DNA from: CAYXRS01 sp964636485
GTDB taxonomy: Bacteria > Gemmatimonadota > Gemmatimonadetes > Gemmatimonadales > Gemmatimonadaceae
Direction of reading: 5' to 3'
DNA: 15,970 bases
Assembly: GCA_964636485.1 (NCBI GenBank)
Contig: CAZWSO010000051.1
Coordinates: forward strand, 1-15,970
This document shows positions 5,213-13,383 of this stretch, in pieces. The notes under the pieces are model-generated. The model was not told where the DNA came from. It did not search any database and was given only the letters and a program-made list of their open reading frames with translations. How positions within the stretch are numbered: the first letter of the stretch is position 1; each line of letters starts with the position of its first letter. Position numbers and translations under genes: made by a program.

Positions 5213-6988
5213 TCAATCCCCCGCGGGCGCGGCCGCGGGCTTGGGGTCATCCGGCAGACGCCGGTTCTGCGGCAGGTAGTCCTCCTCGGAGAGCGGCGAG
5301 CTGTACTCGTATGGCCCGCGGTACACCACCGGTACGGCGGCGAAGTTGCCGTGTGGCGGCGGGGAAGGGACCGTCCATTCAAGGCTGTTGTCATGCCAGG
5401 GGTTCTCCGGCGCTTTCGCTCCCTTGAACCAGCTGATTATGAAGTTGCCGGCAAAGATGAGCTGGCTGCCGAACAGCAGGAATGCGCTGATTGTGATGAA
5501 GACGTTGACCGGCTGCATCGCCTGGAGGAACTCGTACTGCGTCGGATCGTAGATGCGGCGCATGTGGCCGCCCGAGCCGAGGCTGTGCATGGGGAAGAAC
5601 ACCATGTTGTATGTCACGAACGTCAGCGCGAAGTGCACGCGTCCCCAGAAGGGGCTCATCATCCGCCCGAACATCTTGGGATACCAGTACGTGATGGCCG
5701 CAAAGATTGCGAACAGGCTTCCACCGAACAGCACGTAGTGCAGGTGGGCGACGATGAAGTACGTGTCGTGGATGTAGATGTCCACGGGGGTCGAAGCCAT
5801 GAAGACGCCGCTCAGGCCCCCGATCACGAACATCGCCACGAACGCGATGGCGTGCAGCATCGGCACGTGAAGCACGATGCTGCCCCGCCACATGGTACCA
5901 AGCCAGTTGAACACCTTGATCGCCGACGGCACCGCTATGAGCATGGTCGAAATCATGAACGTCGTGCCGAGGGTCGGATTCATCCCGCTCTGGAACATGT
6001 GATGTCCCCACACGATCCAGCCGAGGAACGCGATGGCGATGATCGCCAGGACCATCGAGTAATAGCCGAAGATCGGTTTACGGGAACCGTTGGCGATGAT
6101 GTCCGACACCATGCCGAAGGCCGGCAGGATCAGGATATAGACCTCAGGGTGACCGAAGAACCAGAACAGGTGCTGCCAGAGCAGCGGCTGCCCGCCCCCC
6201 TCGGGGAGGAAGAAGTGGGTGCCGATGGTCTGGTCGAACAGGAGCATGATGAGCGCACCAGACAGAATCGGCATGGCCAGCAGCACGAGAATCGCCGTGA
6301 TGAACAGCCCCCAGATGCTGAGCGGCAGCCGGAACCACGTCATTCCAGGCGCGCGCATGTTGATCACGGTGGTGATGTAGTTGAACGCGCCGAGGATGGA
6401 CGAGAGCCCGAGCACGATGAGGCTCACGCACCAGAGGACCTGTCCTCCACTCACACCCGAGTGTTCCGGGCTGGCACTCAGCGGCGCGTACGCCGTCCAA
6501 CCGGCGGCGGCATGCCCTCCCTCCACAAAGAACCCGGCGATCATGATGAAGCCGGCTGGGACGGCGATCCAGAAGGACGCCATGTTGATTCGCGGGAACG
6601 CCATGTCGGCTGCGCCGATCTTCAGTGGGATCAGGTAATTCCCGAACACGCCCACCAGCAGTGGCATCACGGCGAAGAACACCATGAAGGTGCCGTGCAT
6701 CGTGACGAGCGCGTTATAGAACTCCGGCAATACCACGCCGTCCGGTGCCATGGTTTCGGGAAGAATCCCGCCCCCGGGCATCGGTTCTCCCGGATAGCCT
6801 AGCTGCCATCGCATCACCATCGCCAGCATTCCCCCGACGAGCAGAAAAAGCAGGCTCATCAGGAGGAACTGGATACCGATGATCTTGTGGTCGGTGGAGA
6901 AGATGTACTTGCGGACGAACGAGCGATCGTCGTGTCCGTGAGCGGCGGCGTGAGCCGTGCCCGGTACGGTATGCGGAACGGTCGTCAT
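5213..6988 (-). CDS. ctaD: Cytochrome c oxidase subunit I, A1-type haem-copper oxidase
   Basis: The catalytic subunit (591 residues, 12 helices) reduces O2 to water at haem a3-CuB and pumps protons. All key residues are visible: low-spin haem ligands His98 and His417, haem a3 ligand His415 (HDTYFIVAHLHYV), and CuB ligands His280, His329 and His330. Glu282 and the cross-linked Tyr284 lie in FFGHPEVYILILPAFG. Every one is exactly four higher than the Paracoccus denitrificans number. The D-channel entry set Asn117, Asp128, Asn135 and the K-channel Lys358 fit the same offset, so this is a complete A1-type proton pump. ATG 6988-6986 begins MTTVPHTVPG; an upstream in-frame reading from 7048 overlaps ctaC and is rejected. 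The ribosome site is weak (GAAA only), and the gene follows ctaC by 17 nt. A His-rich N-terminus (HAAAHGHDD) is unremarkable. Confidence 0.98.
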   Translation of the reverse strand: MTTVPHTVPGTAHAAAHGHDDRSFVRKYIFSTDHKIIGIQFLLMSLLFLLVGGMLAMVMRWQLGYPGEPMPGGGILPETMAPDGVVLPEFYNALVTMHGTFMVFFAVMPLLVGVFGNYLIPLKIGAADMAFPRINMASFWIAVPAGFIMIAGFFVEGGHAAAGWTAYAPLSASPEHSGVSGGQVLWCVSLIVLGLSSILGAFNYITTVINMRAPGMTWFRLPLSIWGLFITAILVLLAMPILSGALIMLLFDQTIGTHFFLPEGGGQPLLWQHLFWFFGHPEVYILILPAFGMVSDIIANGSRKPIFGYYSMVLAIIAIAFLGWIVWGHHMFQSGMNPTLGTTFMISTMLIAVPSAIKVFNWLGTMWRGSIVLHVPMLHAIAFVAMFVIGGLSGVFMASTPVDIYIHDTYFIVAHLHYVLFGGSLFAIFAAITYWYPKMFGRMMSPFWGRVHFALTFVTYNMVFFPMHSLGSGGHMRRIYDPTQYEFLQAMQPVNVFITISAFLLFGSQLIFAGNFIISWFKGAKAPENPWHDNSLEWTVPSPPPHGNFAAVPVVYRGPYEYSSPLSEEDYLPQNRRLPDDPKPAAAPAGD

Positions 6989-7005
6989 TTTCGGTTGGCG
7001 CCCCC

Positions 7006-7683
7006 TCAGCGGTCCGTTGTGAGGGCGATGTGCTGCCCCCTCTGCCATTCGTCGAAGCCTTCATCGGGGTGCACCGTCACCATCCCCCGCATTCGGTAGT
7101 GGCCGAGCCCACAGAGCTCGGCGCAGGCGATCTCGTACTCGCCGGGTTCGCGCACCTCCACCCAGACCGGAATCGTCATTCCGGGCACGGCGTCCTGCTT
7201 CACCCGGAACGCCGGCACGAAAAAGGAGTGGATAACCTCCTCGGCCTCGAGGAGGATACGCACCGGCCGGTTGGCCGGCATGTGGAGCTGGTTGCGCGTG
7301 GTGAAGTCGTCATCCGTATCGAACACGCCATCGGGTCCCGGATAGGTGACGTTCCACTCGAACTGCTTAGCCATCACGCGCACTGTCCAGACATCCTCGG
7401 GCAGGTGATCGGTGGTCCGGATGTGCCCCCACACGCGACCGCTGAGGACGCCGATCATGATCACTACCACCGCTGGGATCGCCGTCCAGATCACCTCCGC
7501 GCGAACATTGCCGTGAGTGTGGTACGCGCGATGTCCGTCCCGCTTGCGGTAGCGGATGATGAACAGAATCAGCGCCACCTCGACGATCACGAACGCCAAC
7601 CCAGTGATCACGAGGATCATGTAGTAGAGGGCGTCGATGTCGCCAGCGTAGGTCGACACGCCCGGTGGCAGGAACCAGCTCAT
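7006..7683 (-). CDS. ctaC: Cytochrome c oxidase subunit II with CuA site
   Basis: A 225-residue subunit II with two membrane helices (about 18-43 and 64-82) and a C-terminal cupredoxin domain that takes electrons from the soluble donor. The complete binuclear CuA ligand set is visible: His152 (EVIHSFFVPAF), Cys187, Glu189, Cys191, His195 and Met198 (CAELCGLGHYRM). Trp110 in KQFEWNVTYPG is the probable electron-entry aromatic. The presence of CuA rules out a quinol oxidase. There is no C-terminal haem c domain, so this is aa3 rather than caa3, and a separate donor is needed; the upstream cytochromes and cupredoxin are candidates. ATG 7683-7681 is chosen; the longer open frame to 7848 overlaps the cupredoxin gene. 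It starts 10 nt after that gene's stop. Confidence 0.97.
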   Translation of the reverse strand: MSWFLPPGVSTYAGDIDALYYMILVITGLAFVIVEVALILFIIRYRKRDGHRAYHTHGNVRAEVIWTAIPAVVVIMIGVLSGRVWGHIRTTDHLPEDVWTVRVMAKQFEWNVTYPGPDGVFDTDDDFTTRNQLHMPANRPVRILLEAEEVIHSFFVPAFRVKQDAVPGMTIPVWVEVREPGEYEIACAELCGLGHYRMRGMVTVHPDEGFDEWQRGQHIALTTDR

Positions 7684-7693
7684 GGCGTGCGCC

Positions 7694-8458
7694 TCACGTC
7701 GCGGTGGAGGGGTAGGTGAAATCAGCGGTGGCGCTGCCGTCCTCGGGCACGGTGACGGTAATCGTCTGGGCGCCGAGCGTCTCGTGCCAGGCCTCGATCT
7801 CATAGGTACCGGCGGGAAGCCCGGTGATCGAGAAGCGGCCGTCCTCACCCGTGACGGCGAAGAACGGATGCTCCTTCACGCCCACGAAGGCATGCATCCA
7901 CCCGTGCACGTTGCACTCGAGGGGGACCATCACCTCGGGGCTGTTGAATGTGCGCGTCGTGCGCATCCCCTCGCGCGGTTGACTGATGTTGAAGCCGCGG
8001 TTCACCGTTGGCACCGCCTTGATGTTATGCAGCAGTGGATCGCTGTTCGTGATCTCGAGTGGTTGTCCGACCATCACACCCACTACACGAGGCTCGTAGA
8101 AGCAGCCATCCTGGTCGATGACCACGGCGTCTGAGGGGGCGGTCCAGTTGCCGGCCGGAAGGCCGCTCTTCACGTGCACGAACACGTTGGCTACGTGCCC
8201 ATCGCTCACGATCACGCGCCGGTCCACGGGTGCGCCACCGTGCTTCTCGGCGCAGGCGCTTTCCTCGCGCATGTCCACGGGCGGGTTCTCGGGAGGTGTC
8301 CCGGAGAACATCACCATCCCGGTCACCTGCGCGCCTCCGGCGGGCATTGCGGATGTCTCGCCGCCGGTCGCGGGCGTTGCCTGTCCGGCGCCGCTGCCGT
8401 TGTCAGATCCGCCGCAGGCGAACGCAACCGCAACGAAGCCAAAAATTGCTCTGTTCAT
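7694..8458 (-). CDS. Cupredoxin (plastocyanin-like) lipoprotein with C-terminal carboxypeptidase-regulatory-like domain
   Basis: The 254-residue protein starts with a short signal sequence and a weak lipobox ending at Cys15 (VAFACGGSDN), followed by a Gly/Ser/Ala linker. The middle domain is cupredoxin-like: probable copper ligands are His144 (PLLHNIK), Cys182, His185 and Met188 in ECNVHGWMHAFVGV. This is the pattern of the plastocyanin-like family once named after methylamine utilisation proteins. After it comes a carboxypeptidase-regulatory-like beta-sandwich segment (GEDGRFSITGLPAGTYEIEA, then WHE, 204-225). It is probably an envelope-anchored electron carrier to CuA of the oxidase encoded 10 nt downstream. 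Its ATG overlaps the upstream stop as ATGA, with GGAGGA 3 nt before. The Met spacing is shorter than in plastocyanin, so copper type and potential are uncertain. The lipobox is imperfect. Confidence 0.85.
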   Translation of the reverse strand: MNRAIFGFVAVAFACGGSDNGSGAGQATPATGGETSAMPAGGAQVTGMVMFSGTPPENPPVDMREESACAEKHGGAPVDRRVIVSDGHVANVFVHVKSGLPAGNWTAPSDAVVIDQDGCFYEPRVVGVMVGQPLEITNSDPLLHNIKAVPTVNRGFNISQPREGMRTTRTFNSPEVMVPLECNVHGWMHAFVGVKEHPFFAVTGEDGRFSITGLPAGTYEIEAWHETLGAQTITVTVPEDGSATADFTYPSTAT

Positions 8459-10047
8459 GATTCCTCCGAAACTGGCGGCGTCTCGCTTTCTCGCCGCTGG
8501 GTATAGCGCACCAGCAGAACGCCGAGCGCTGCCGTGAACAGCATTGCCACCACCGGCGCCACGTAGACGCGGGGGGGCGTAGGAACATCCAGATACAGCG
8601 TGTACCAGGTGCCGACCGCGCCGCGTACCTCATCCTCTCCATTCGATCCGTCGGCAACGAAAAAGCCCACTGGCAGCGTGGCGCCCGGCGTGAATGGCGG
8701 CATGGTTGCCGAGTCCGGGCTGACCAGAGTGCGCGTGAACTGAACCTGCCACTGCCCGTGCTCCCAGTGCGCGGCGTGCGACACGCCGGCCGCGCTGGCG
8801 CCGCCGGCGAGTTCGCTCAAGCGCCCCAGTCCTGCGGCCGCACCCACGGTGAGTGCATCTGGTGTGCTCGTCCAAAGCCACATATGAACCGGCCGGCGCG
8901 TGCTTCCCGCCAGGAAGTAGGGTCGCTCTCCATCAACGCGCTGAGGGAAGTATACGGCCAGCCGGTCCGGACCCTGCGCCGCCGCCGGCTCGCCATCGGG
9001 GTGCTCCATGGTTGTGCGGATCGACGCCAGCCACTCGTCCCACTCCGCGTCAGGGCTGCGTGAGGGGTCGGTCCAGCTCACGCGCAGCGCCAGCCGCTGG
9101 CCATCATGCGCCGCCTGCACCCACACGTGGTGTACGCTCGGCGCGTACCAGCGTGGCGCGACGATGACCTGCCCGGAAAGCGGCACATAGAAGCGCTCGC
9201 TCTCGTTCCACGCGGTATCCGCAGGGCCTGACGGCAGGGCGTCGAAGAGGTGCACGCGAATCACCTGTCGCACCCGCGGCGCGTCATCGGGGGACAGGCT
9301 CCGCACGTATTGCGCGACCCGCCACATCTCCTCCTCGTTCACCATGCCGTCTTCCAGCGCATCGCTGAAGGACGGCATTGGCGTTCCATCGAGACCGGTG
9401 CGAAGACGCGCGTGAATCTGCTCTACGGTGCCTCCCCCGCCAAATAGCCAGTTGGCAGTCAGGTCGGCTACGCGGATCGGGTGATCCCAATCGTCGGTGA
9501 GCGTCGGCGCTGACGACCCGTCACCGCGGCCGCGGTCGCCATGGCACCTATAGCATTCCAACTCCTCGAAGACGCGGCGACCTGTCTCCAGTCCCTCCGC
9601 GCTCACACGCGGCGCCCGTCCGAACGAGAGCGCTGTCGGCGCCTGACCATCGAAGAAACGAGAGAAGGTCTTCAGATAGCCGACGAGGTCGTCGCGCTCG
9701 CGTCTCGACAGCTTTCTGCTCCAGCCCGGCATCGTCGTTCCTGGCATGCCTTCGTCAATGACTTGCCTGATGTCCGCGTCCGTGGGCAACTCGCCGCTGG
9801 CTGTCGTACGGATCTGGTAAACACCGCGGGTGAAGTCGCGCGGACGCGGCAGCATCCACGCTGCCGCCTCCCCATCGCCGGCACCGCTGTCCCCATGACA
9901 ACCGGCGCACCACCGGTCGTACGCGGGCTTGCCGGGATGATCCGCAATCTGTGCGTCGGAGGGGGCAGCACCGAACGAGATGGTCGCCATAACGACGAGG
10001 GGAATTGTCCGAGCACGCAGTGCCCAAGCTCGGGCACCGCTACTCAT
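8455..10047 (-). CDS. Membrane-anchored dihaem cytochrome c fused to an ethylbenzene-dehydrogenase-type haem b domain
   Basis: A 530-residue exported protein. It has a signal sequence (about 1-33, ending SDAQ), a first cytochrome c domain with CAGCH at 47-51 and Met101 or Met106 as sixth ligand, a second with CYRCH at 165-169 and Met224 (GTPMPSF), an EB_dh-like domain (about 260-485), and one C-terminal helix (495-514) with a basic stop (RYTQRRE). EB_dh domains are the haem b gamma subunits of ethylbenzene dehydrogenase, DMSO-reductase-family enzymes and nitrite oxidoreductase. Met388 in RRPVHMWLW is a candidate axial ligand. Start ATG 10047-10045 has GGGAGGGA just upstream and overlaps the previous stop by 8 nt; a longer reading from 10065 is less likely. 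No molybdopterin catalytic partner is nearby, so it is probably a three-haem electron wire between the cytochromes and the cupredoxin/oxidase. Domain calls are by eye. Confidence 0.85.
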   Translation of the reverse strand: MSSGARAWALRARTIPLVVMATISFGAAPSDAQIADHPGKPAYDRWCAGCHGDSGAGDGEAAAWMLPRPRDFTRGVYQIRTTASGELPTDADIRQVIDEGMPGTTMPGWSRKLSRRERDDLVGYLKTFSRFFDGQAPTALSFGRAPRVSAEGLETGRRVFEELECYRCHGDRGRGDGSSAPTLTDDWDHPIRVADLTANWLFGGGGTVEQIHARLRTGLDGTPMPSFSDALEDGMVNEEEMWRVAQYVRSLSPDDAPRVRQVIRVHLFDALPSGPADTAWNESERFYVPLSGQVIVAPRWYAPSVHHVWVQAAHDGQRLALRVSWTDPSRSPDAEWDEWLASIRTTMEHPDGEPAAAQGPDRLAVYFPQRVDGERPYFLAGSTRRPVHMWLWTSTPDALTVGAAAGLGRLSELAGGASAAGVSHAAHWEHGQWQVQFTRTLVSPDSATMPPFTPGATLPVGFFVADGSNGEDEVRGAVGTWYTLYLDVPTPPRVYVAPVVAMLFTAALGVLLVRYTQRRESETPPVSEES

Positions 10048-10843
10048 GGCTCCCTCCCGCCGCATGCTCCCACGTCCGCGGCTGCCGTCCCGACTGCTGA
10101 TAGAGGAAGATGATCACCGCCCAGATCTCATCCTCAGTGAGAAAATCCTCCCAGGCTGGCATCGCCGACGTCCAGGGAGCGCCCTCGCGTGGCAGCCCGG
10201 GGCCGCCCTTGGCAATGCGCCAGAAAACGAAGCTCTCGGTAAGCTGCGCGATAGTGCTCTGGTCGAACGGCAGCGGCGTCGGACTGAAGGCGTGACCGAA
10301 GTGACCCTCTCCATCGAGCAGGTCACCGTGGCAGGCGAGGCAGTTCTGGTAGTAAACTCGGCGGCCGGTGCGGTAGTGCTCCTCCATCGATCCGCGTGCG
10401 CGAAGCGGGTTCTCAAGACCCGTGAGCTGAATGTTGCGGCCCCGGAATGTGATCTGTCCGGGTGGCGCGGGGTGAATGGACCGGAGCTCAACGGGCGCAG
10501 ACACCCGCGGCCGCGCCTGGTCGTAGACGGTGAATCCGACGAGCGCCGGGAACAGCACCAGCAGTGCGGCGCGCAGCCAGCGCAGCCGCGGAGCGACCAG
10601 CGTAAGATGAATGGGCTCGCCGAACCGGCGCCATCGCGCCTGATCAGAGCTCACAAAGATGAGTACGCCCACCGCCACGATCAGCATGTACTGAATGATG
10701 ACGCTTTGCGGCACGGGCGCGCTGGCAATGCCAAACAGCGGCGGGATATACGGGATGCCGAAGCGGACGAGGACCCAGGCGACGAGGAGGATCACCACCG
10801 CCTGTACGAATGGATGGCCGAGGGCCCGACGGATGCGTGTCAT
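10040..10843 (-). CDS. Monohaem cytochrome c with three N-terminal membrane helices
   Basis: A 267-residue protein with hydrophobic segments at about 11-28, 47-65 and 88-105, then a periplasmic cytochrome c domain with one haem motif CLACH at 168-172 and a likely sixth ligand Met228 (WTSAMPAWEDFLTEDE). The segment YFxxCHGxxxDGxGHFG and the final helix EDEIWAVIIFLYQQ are usual for class I cytochromes; here the first reads VYYQNCLACHGDLLDGEG. The three-helix N-terminal part is unusual for a cytochrome c and may dock to the CydA-like protein; I know no named family for it. ATG 10843-10841 overlaps the upstream stop as ATGA, with GGAGAG 6 nt before; the longer frame to 11071 lies inside the upstream gene. 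Its stop overlaps the next start by 8 nt. Confidence 0.85.
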   Translation of the reverse strand: MTRIRRALGHPFVQAVVILLVAWVLVRFGIPYIPPLFGIASAPVPQSVIIQYMLIVAVGVLIFVSSDQARWRRFGEPIHLTLVAPRLRWLRAALLVLFPALVGFTVYDQARPRVSAPVELRSIHPAPPGQITFRGRNIQLTGLENPLRARGSMEEHYRTGRRVYYQNCLACHGDLLDGEGHFGHAFSPTPLPFDQSTIAQLTESFVFWRIAKGGPGLPREGAPWTSAMPAWEDFLTEDEIWAVIIFLYQQSGRQPRTWEHAAGGSHE

Positions 10844-11628
10844 CGGCGCTCTCCAAGGAAGCGGACGATGGCCTCGAGCTGCGCGGCGGAGAGCTGCTGG
10901 CCATACGTGGCGGGCATCGCGCCGGCGAACTGCTCGAAGCCGCTCGTCGTGTCGGCGTTGGGATCGAGAATCTTCCGGCGCATCTGATCCAGCGGACGGC
11001 GGCGGCCCACCCCGTCGAAGCTCGGTCCGATTGGCGGACCGGCGCCGTCGATGGCGTGACAGCCCAGACAACCCTTCTCCTGGAGCAACTCGCGAGGATC
11101 GAGTGTCGCGGTCATCGGCGGCCCGCCGGGAGCCGGCGCGCCGGCTTCCACAGCCGCCTGCTCCGCGGGGAGGTCGTCAGCTGTAACGGTGACCTCGCCG
11201 CCGAGCGATTCCATGTACGCCACGAGTGCCCAGAGCTGGGACGCGGGAAGCTGGCGGCTGAAGTCCGGCATGATATTGTCGAAGCCAGGCACAATGTAGG
11301 CGGCCGGCTGCACGAGTGATTCGTAGAGGTACTCCTTGCAGTCCTTGCCCGGTTCCCGCGTTGCGCAGCGCGCTCCGATCGGACCCTGACCGGCATGGTC
11401 AGTGAGCAGGTTTGGCGCTCGCGTTCCGGTGCCGTGACAGGCGGCGCAACCGCCCGCGCCCATGTAGACACGCTCACCGGCCTCCACCAGCGCCTCCGGT
11501 GTGAGCTCGGTGAGAGACAGCTCCTCCGGCACGTCCGATTCGAGCTGCGGTATAATGTGCGCCACACCGGTATAGAAGCCGAGCACCAGCGCGGTCACGA
11601 GAAGAATACGGAGATTCTTCATCCACAT
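10840..11628 (-). CDS. Membrane-anchored dihaem cytochrome c
   Basis: A 262-residue protein with an N-terminal signal anchor (about 7-26) and two class I cytochrome c domains: CAACH at 61-65 with Met120 (NIMPDFSRQLP), and CLGCH at 187-191 with Met238 (AGAMPATYG). Each domain ends in the usual aromatic/hydrophobic helix (LWALVAYMESLG; LEAIVRFLGERR). The first domain carries an insertion with two extra cysteines, Cys88 and Cys97, which could form a disulphide. Start ATG 11628-11626 is 3 nt past the CydA-like stop and has GGGAGA 7 nt upstream; ATG 11622 is possible. Tight spacing suggests it is the direct redox partner of the CydA-like protein, carrying electrons in the periplasm. Haem motifs are unambiguous; the electron direction is inferred. 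Confidence 0.9.
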   Translation of the reverse strand: MWMKNLRILLVTALVLGFYTGVAHIIPQLESDVPEELSLTELTPEALVEAGERVYMGAGGCAACHGTGTRAPNLLTDHAGQGPIGARCATREPGKDCKEYLYESLVQPAAYIVPGFDNIMPDFSRQLPASQLWALVAYMESLGGEVTVTADDLPAEQAAVEAGAPAPGGPPMTATLDPRELLQEKGCLGCHAIDGAGPPIGPSFDGVGRRRPLDQMRRKILDPNADTTSGFEQFAGAMPATYGQQLSAAQLEAIVRFLGERR

Positions 11629-11631
11629 GGC

Positions 11632-13383
11632 TCAGTCTCCCAAACTGGCGTCGGCGGTGGCGACCGAGGGCGCGCTGGCGCGCAGCCCAGAGCCAGGCAC
11701 GAGTGCCGGAATGGCGCGCTCCGCCACACCTCCCAGCCAGAAAATGAAGGCGACCATGGCCAGGAAAACCACTACGCACAGAGTGATCATGTTGGCCGCG
11801 TGACCGAGCGCCGGTGTGACGGCATGCGGGCTGGTGTCGCGCATGACCTCCCAGATGTGCCAGTGCTGCCGGATGCCGCTTCGGGCGAAGCCCATAAGGC
11901 CCATGAGCCACGTGAACGTGATCGCCAGAATGAACAGGGCGTACTGCGATCGCTCGGGCATTTGACCCCACCGGATCTCGCCGCGCGACTGAGACCGTCG
12001 CATCAGGAACACATCAATGACCGTCACGCCGATAATGCACGCGATCACTGCGCCCACCTGATAGACACTGAAGCCGATCCGCACGATCGCTTCCACGAAG
12101 TAGCCGTAAACACCATAGAAAAGCACCACCGCGGCGGCAATGGCAAACATGGCGCCCTGGGTGGCCGTGCCGGCACGCGCCCAGTCCACCGTGGCGGTGC
12201 GGTTGGCACGCCTGTACATCAGGAAGGAAAGAAACGTGGTCAGGATCATGAGGTTGACGGCGGTATTCTTGGCGCTCATGACGCCGAGCACGCTCAGAAA
12301 TGGATGGTGCGATCCACCCATCGCCACCATCTCCTCGCGGCTTGCGATCAGCGTGTGGGGCGTCGCCCACACGATCCAGCAGATGATGAGCAGCGTCAGC
12401 ATCCACTTGGTGTAGGGCACGAACCGCTCGGCGCCGGGAATCCGTCCCATGCCGAGCCACAGATAGTAGTTGGCCGCGAGAAACAGCACGCCGATGAGCA
12501 CCGCCTGGACGATCCAGAGCCAGCTCATGAAGCCGCCCATCATCGTGATTCCCATCTGCTGATTGTACTCGTAGATCTCGCGCCCCAGCCAGTAGCCGGC
12601 GAAGGGAAGCACGATGAAGGTTGAGATCGCGATGAAGTTGCCGACGTACCCCATCCAGTCGTAATGGGCACGTTCCTCCGCAGTCCTGGCGGAGAGGAAC
12701 CGGTAGGCTGCGTAGGCTGCCACTATTGCGCCGCCGAACACCGCGTTGGCGATCAACCGGTGAATGTTGATCGGCATCCACGTGGCGTTGGCGATGGCGT
12801 TCCAGAGGCCGACCTCGGACGGCAGCGTCAGCGGGGTCACGCCTTCGGGAGGCGACATCATGTACGTCAGCCAGCCGTTGGCGATGAACATGACGATGGT
12901 GCCCCAGACGTTGAGCATCAGCCCGAGCCCAAGGTGACCCCATTTCGCCCGGCCCTTCTTCCAGCGGTCCCAGCCGTAGTAATACAGGTAAAGCGTGGCG
13001 GACTCGATGAAGAACAGTCCGGCGTAGATCCACATGGAGAGATGGAAGATCTCGGCCATGTGGCTCCAGAATCGCGGGTACAGCGTCGTGACCATGAACA
13101 GCAGCATCCCGCCCCACAACGCCGTGGCGCTGTAGGCGAAGACGAGCAGCCGGGTGAACTCCTTCGAGAGCCGGTCGTACTTCTCGTCCTTGGTCAGATG
13201 CCCGATGAGCTCCGTGATGACGGCGAACATCGGCACGCCGAGGACGAAAGCGGCGAACATCAGGTGCAATTGCGCGGTGAGCCAGACGGCGTTGCGTGCG
13301 CCGAGGCCGGGGAAGTGGCCGTAGCCGGAGGAGGAGGCGGACGCGTCCGCCGCCGCCTGCAGAAGAAGCGCGAGCTCAGTCAT
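11632..13383 (-). CDS. CydA-like (cytochrome bd subunit I superfamily) membrane protein, non-canonical, without CydB
   Basis: A 583-residue protein with about 13 helices that reads as a homologue of cytochrome bd subunit I. Compared by eye with E. coli CydA from memory, conserved features are His40 in TAQLHLMFAAF (H19), Glu127 in FFIESATLYLYYYGWDR (E107), the low-spin haem b ligands His208 in INIHRLIANAV (H186) and Met379 in VNLMILTTF (M393), and a relic of GRQPW as IRQHWHIWEV (504-513). Differences are Ile119 where E99 should be, Ser502 where the haem b595 ligand E445 should be, and only ~17 residues between helices 6 and 7, so no quinol loop. No CydB or CydX follows; c-type cytochromes do. 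No CXXCH is present in this protein. It likely belongs to the CydA-superfamily clades that lack quinol-site features. ATG 13383 overlaps the radical SAM stop by 8 nt. Superfamily is good; activity is unknown. Confidence 0.82.
   Translation of the reverse strand: MTELALLLQAAADASASSSGYGHFPGLGARNAVWLTAQLHLMFAAFVLGVPMFAVITELIGHLTKDEKYDRLSKEFTRLLVFAYSATALWGGMLLFMVTTLYPRFWSHMAEIFHLSMWIYAGLFFIESATLYLYYYGWDRWKKGRAKWGHLGLGLMLNVWGTIVMFIANGWLTYMMSPPEGVTPLTLPSEVGLWNAIANATWMPINIHRLIANAVFGGAIVAAYAAYRFLSARTAEERAHYDWMGYVGNFIAISTFIVLPFAGYWLGREIYEYNQQMGITMMGGFMSWLWIVQAVLIGVLFLAANYYLWLGMGRIPGAERFVPYTKWMLTLLIICWIVWATPHTLIASREEMVAMGGSHHPFLSVLGVMSAKNTAVNLMILTTFLSFLMYRRANRTATVDWARAGTATQGAMFAIAAAVVLFYGVYGYFVEAIVRIGFSVYQVGAVIACIIGVTVIDVFLMRRSQSRGEIRWGQMPERSQYALFILAITFTWLMGLMGFARSGIRQHWHIWEVMRDTSPHAVTPALGHAANMITLCVVVFLAMVAFIFWLGGVAERAIPALVPGSGLRASAPSVATADASLGD

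Noticed and set aside
4151..6802. A very long + strand open frame (883 codons) opposite the oxidase genes
   Set aside because: It is antisense to ctaF, ctaE and most of ctaD, is unusually rich in His, Arg, Asp, Glu and Gln, shows no family motif, and arises from the codon bias of the - strand genes.
7006..7683. caa3-type subunit II with fused haem c
   Set aside because: The protein ends about 27 residues after the CuA motif and contains no CXXCH.
9980..10987. Long + strand frame (335 codons) opposite the cytochrome genes
   Set aside because: Antisense to three confident haem proteins with CXXCH motifs; low-complexity composition and no ribosome site.
11632..13383. Ordinary cytochrome bd quinol oxidase
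   Set aside because: No cydB or cydX follows, the quinol loop is missing, and two haem-site glutamates appear replaced.
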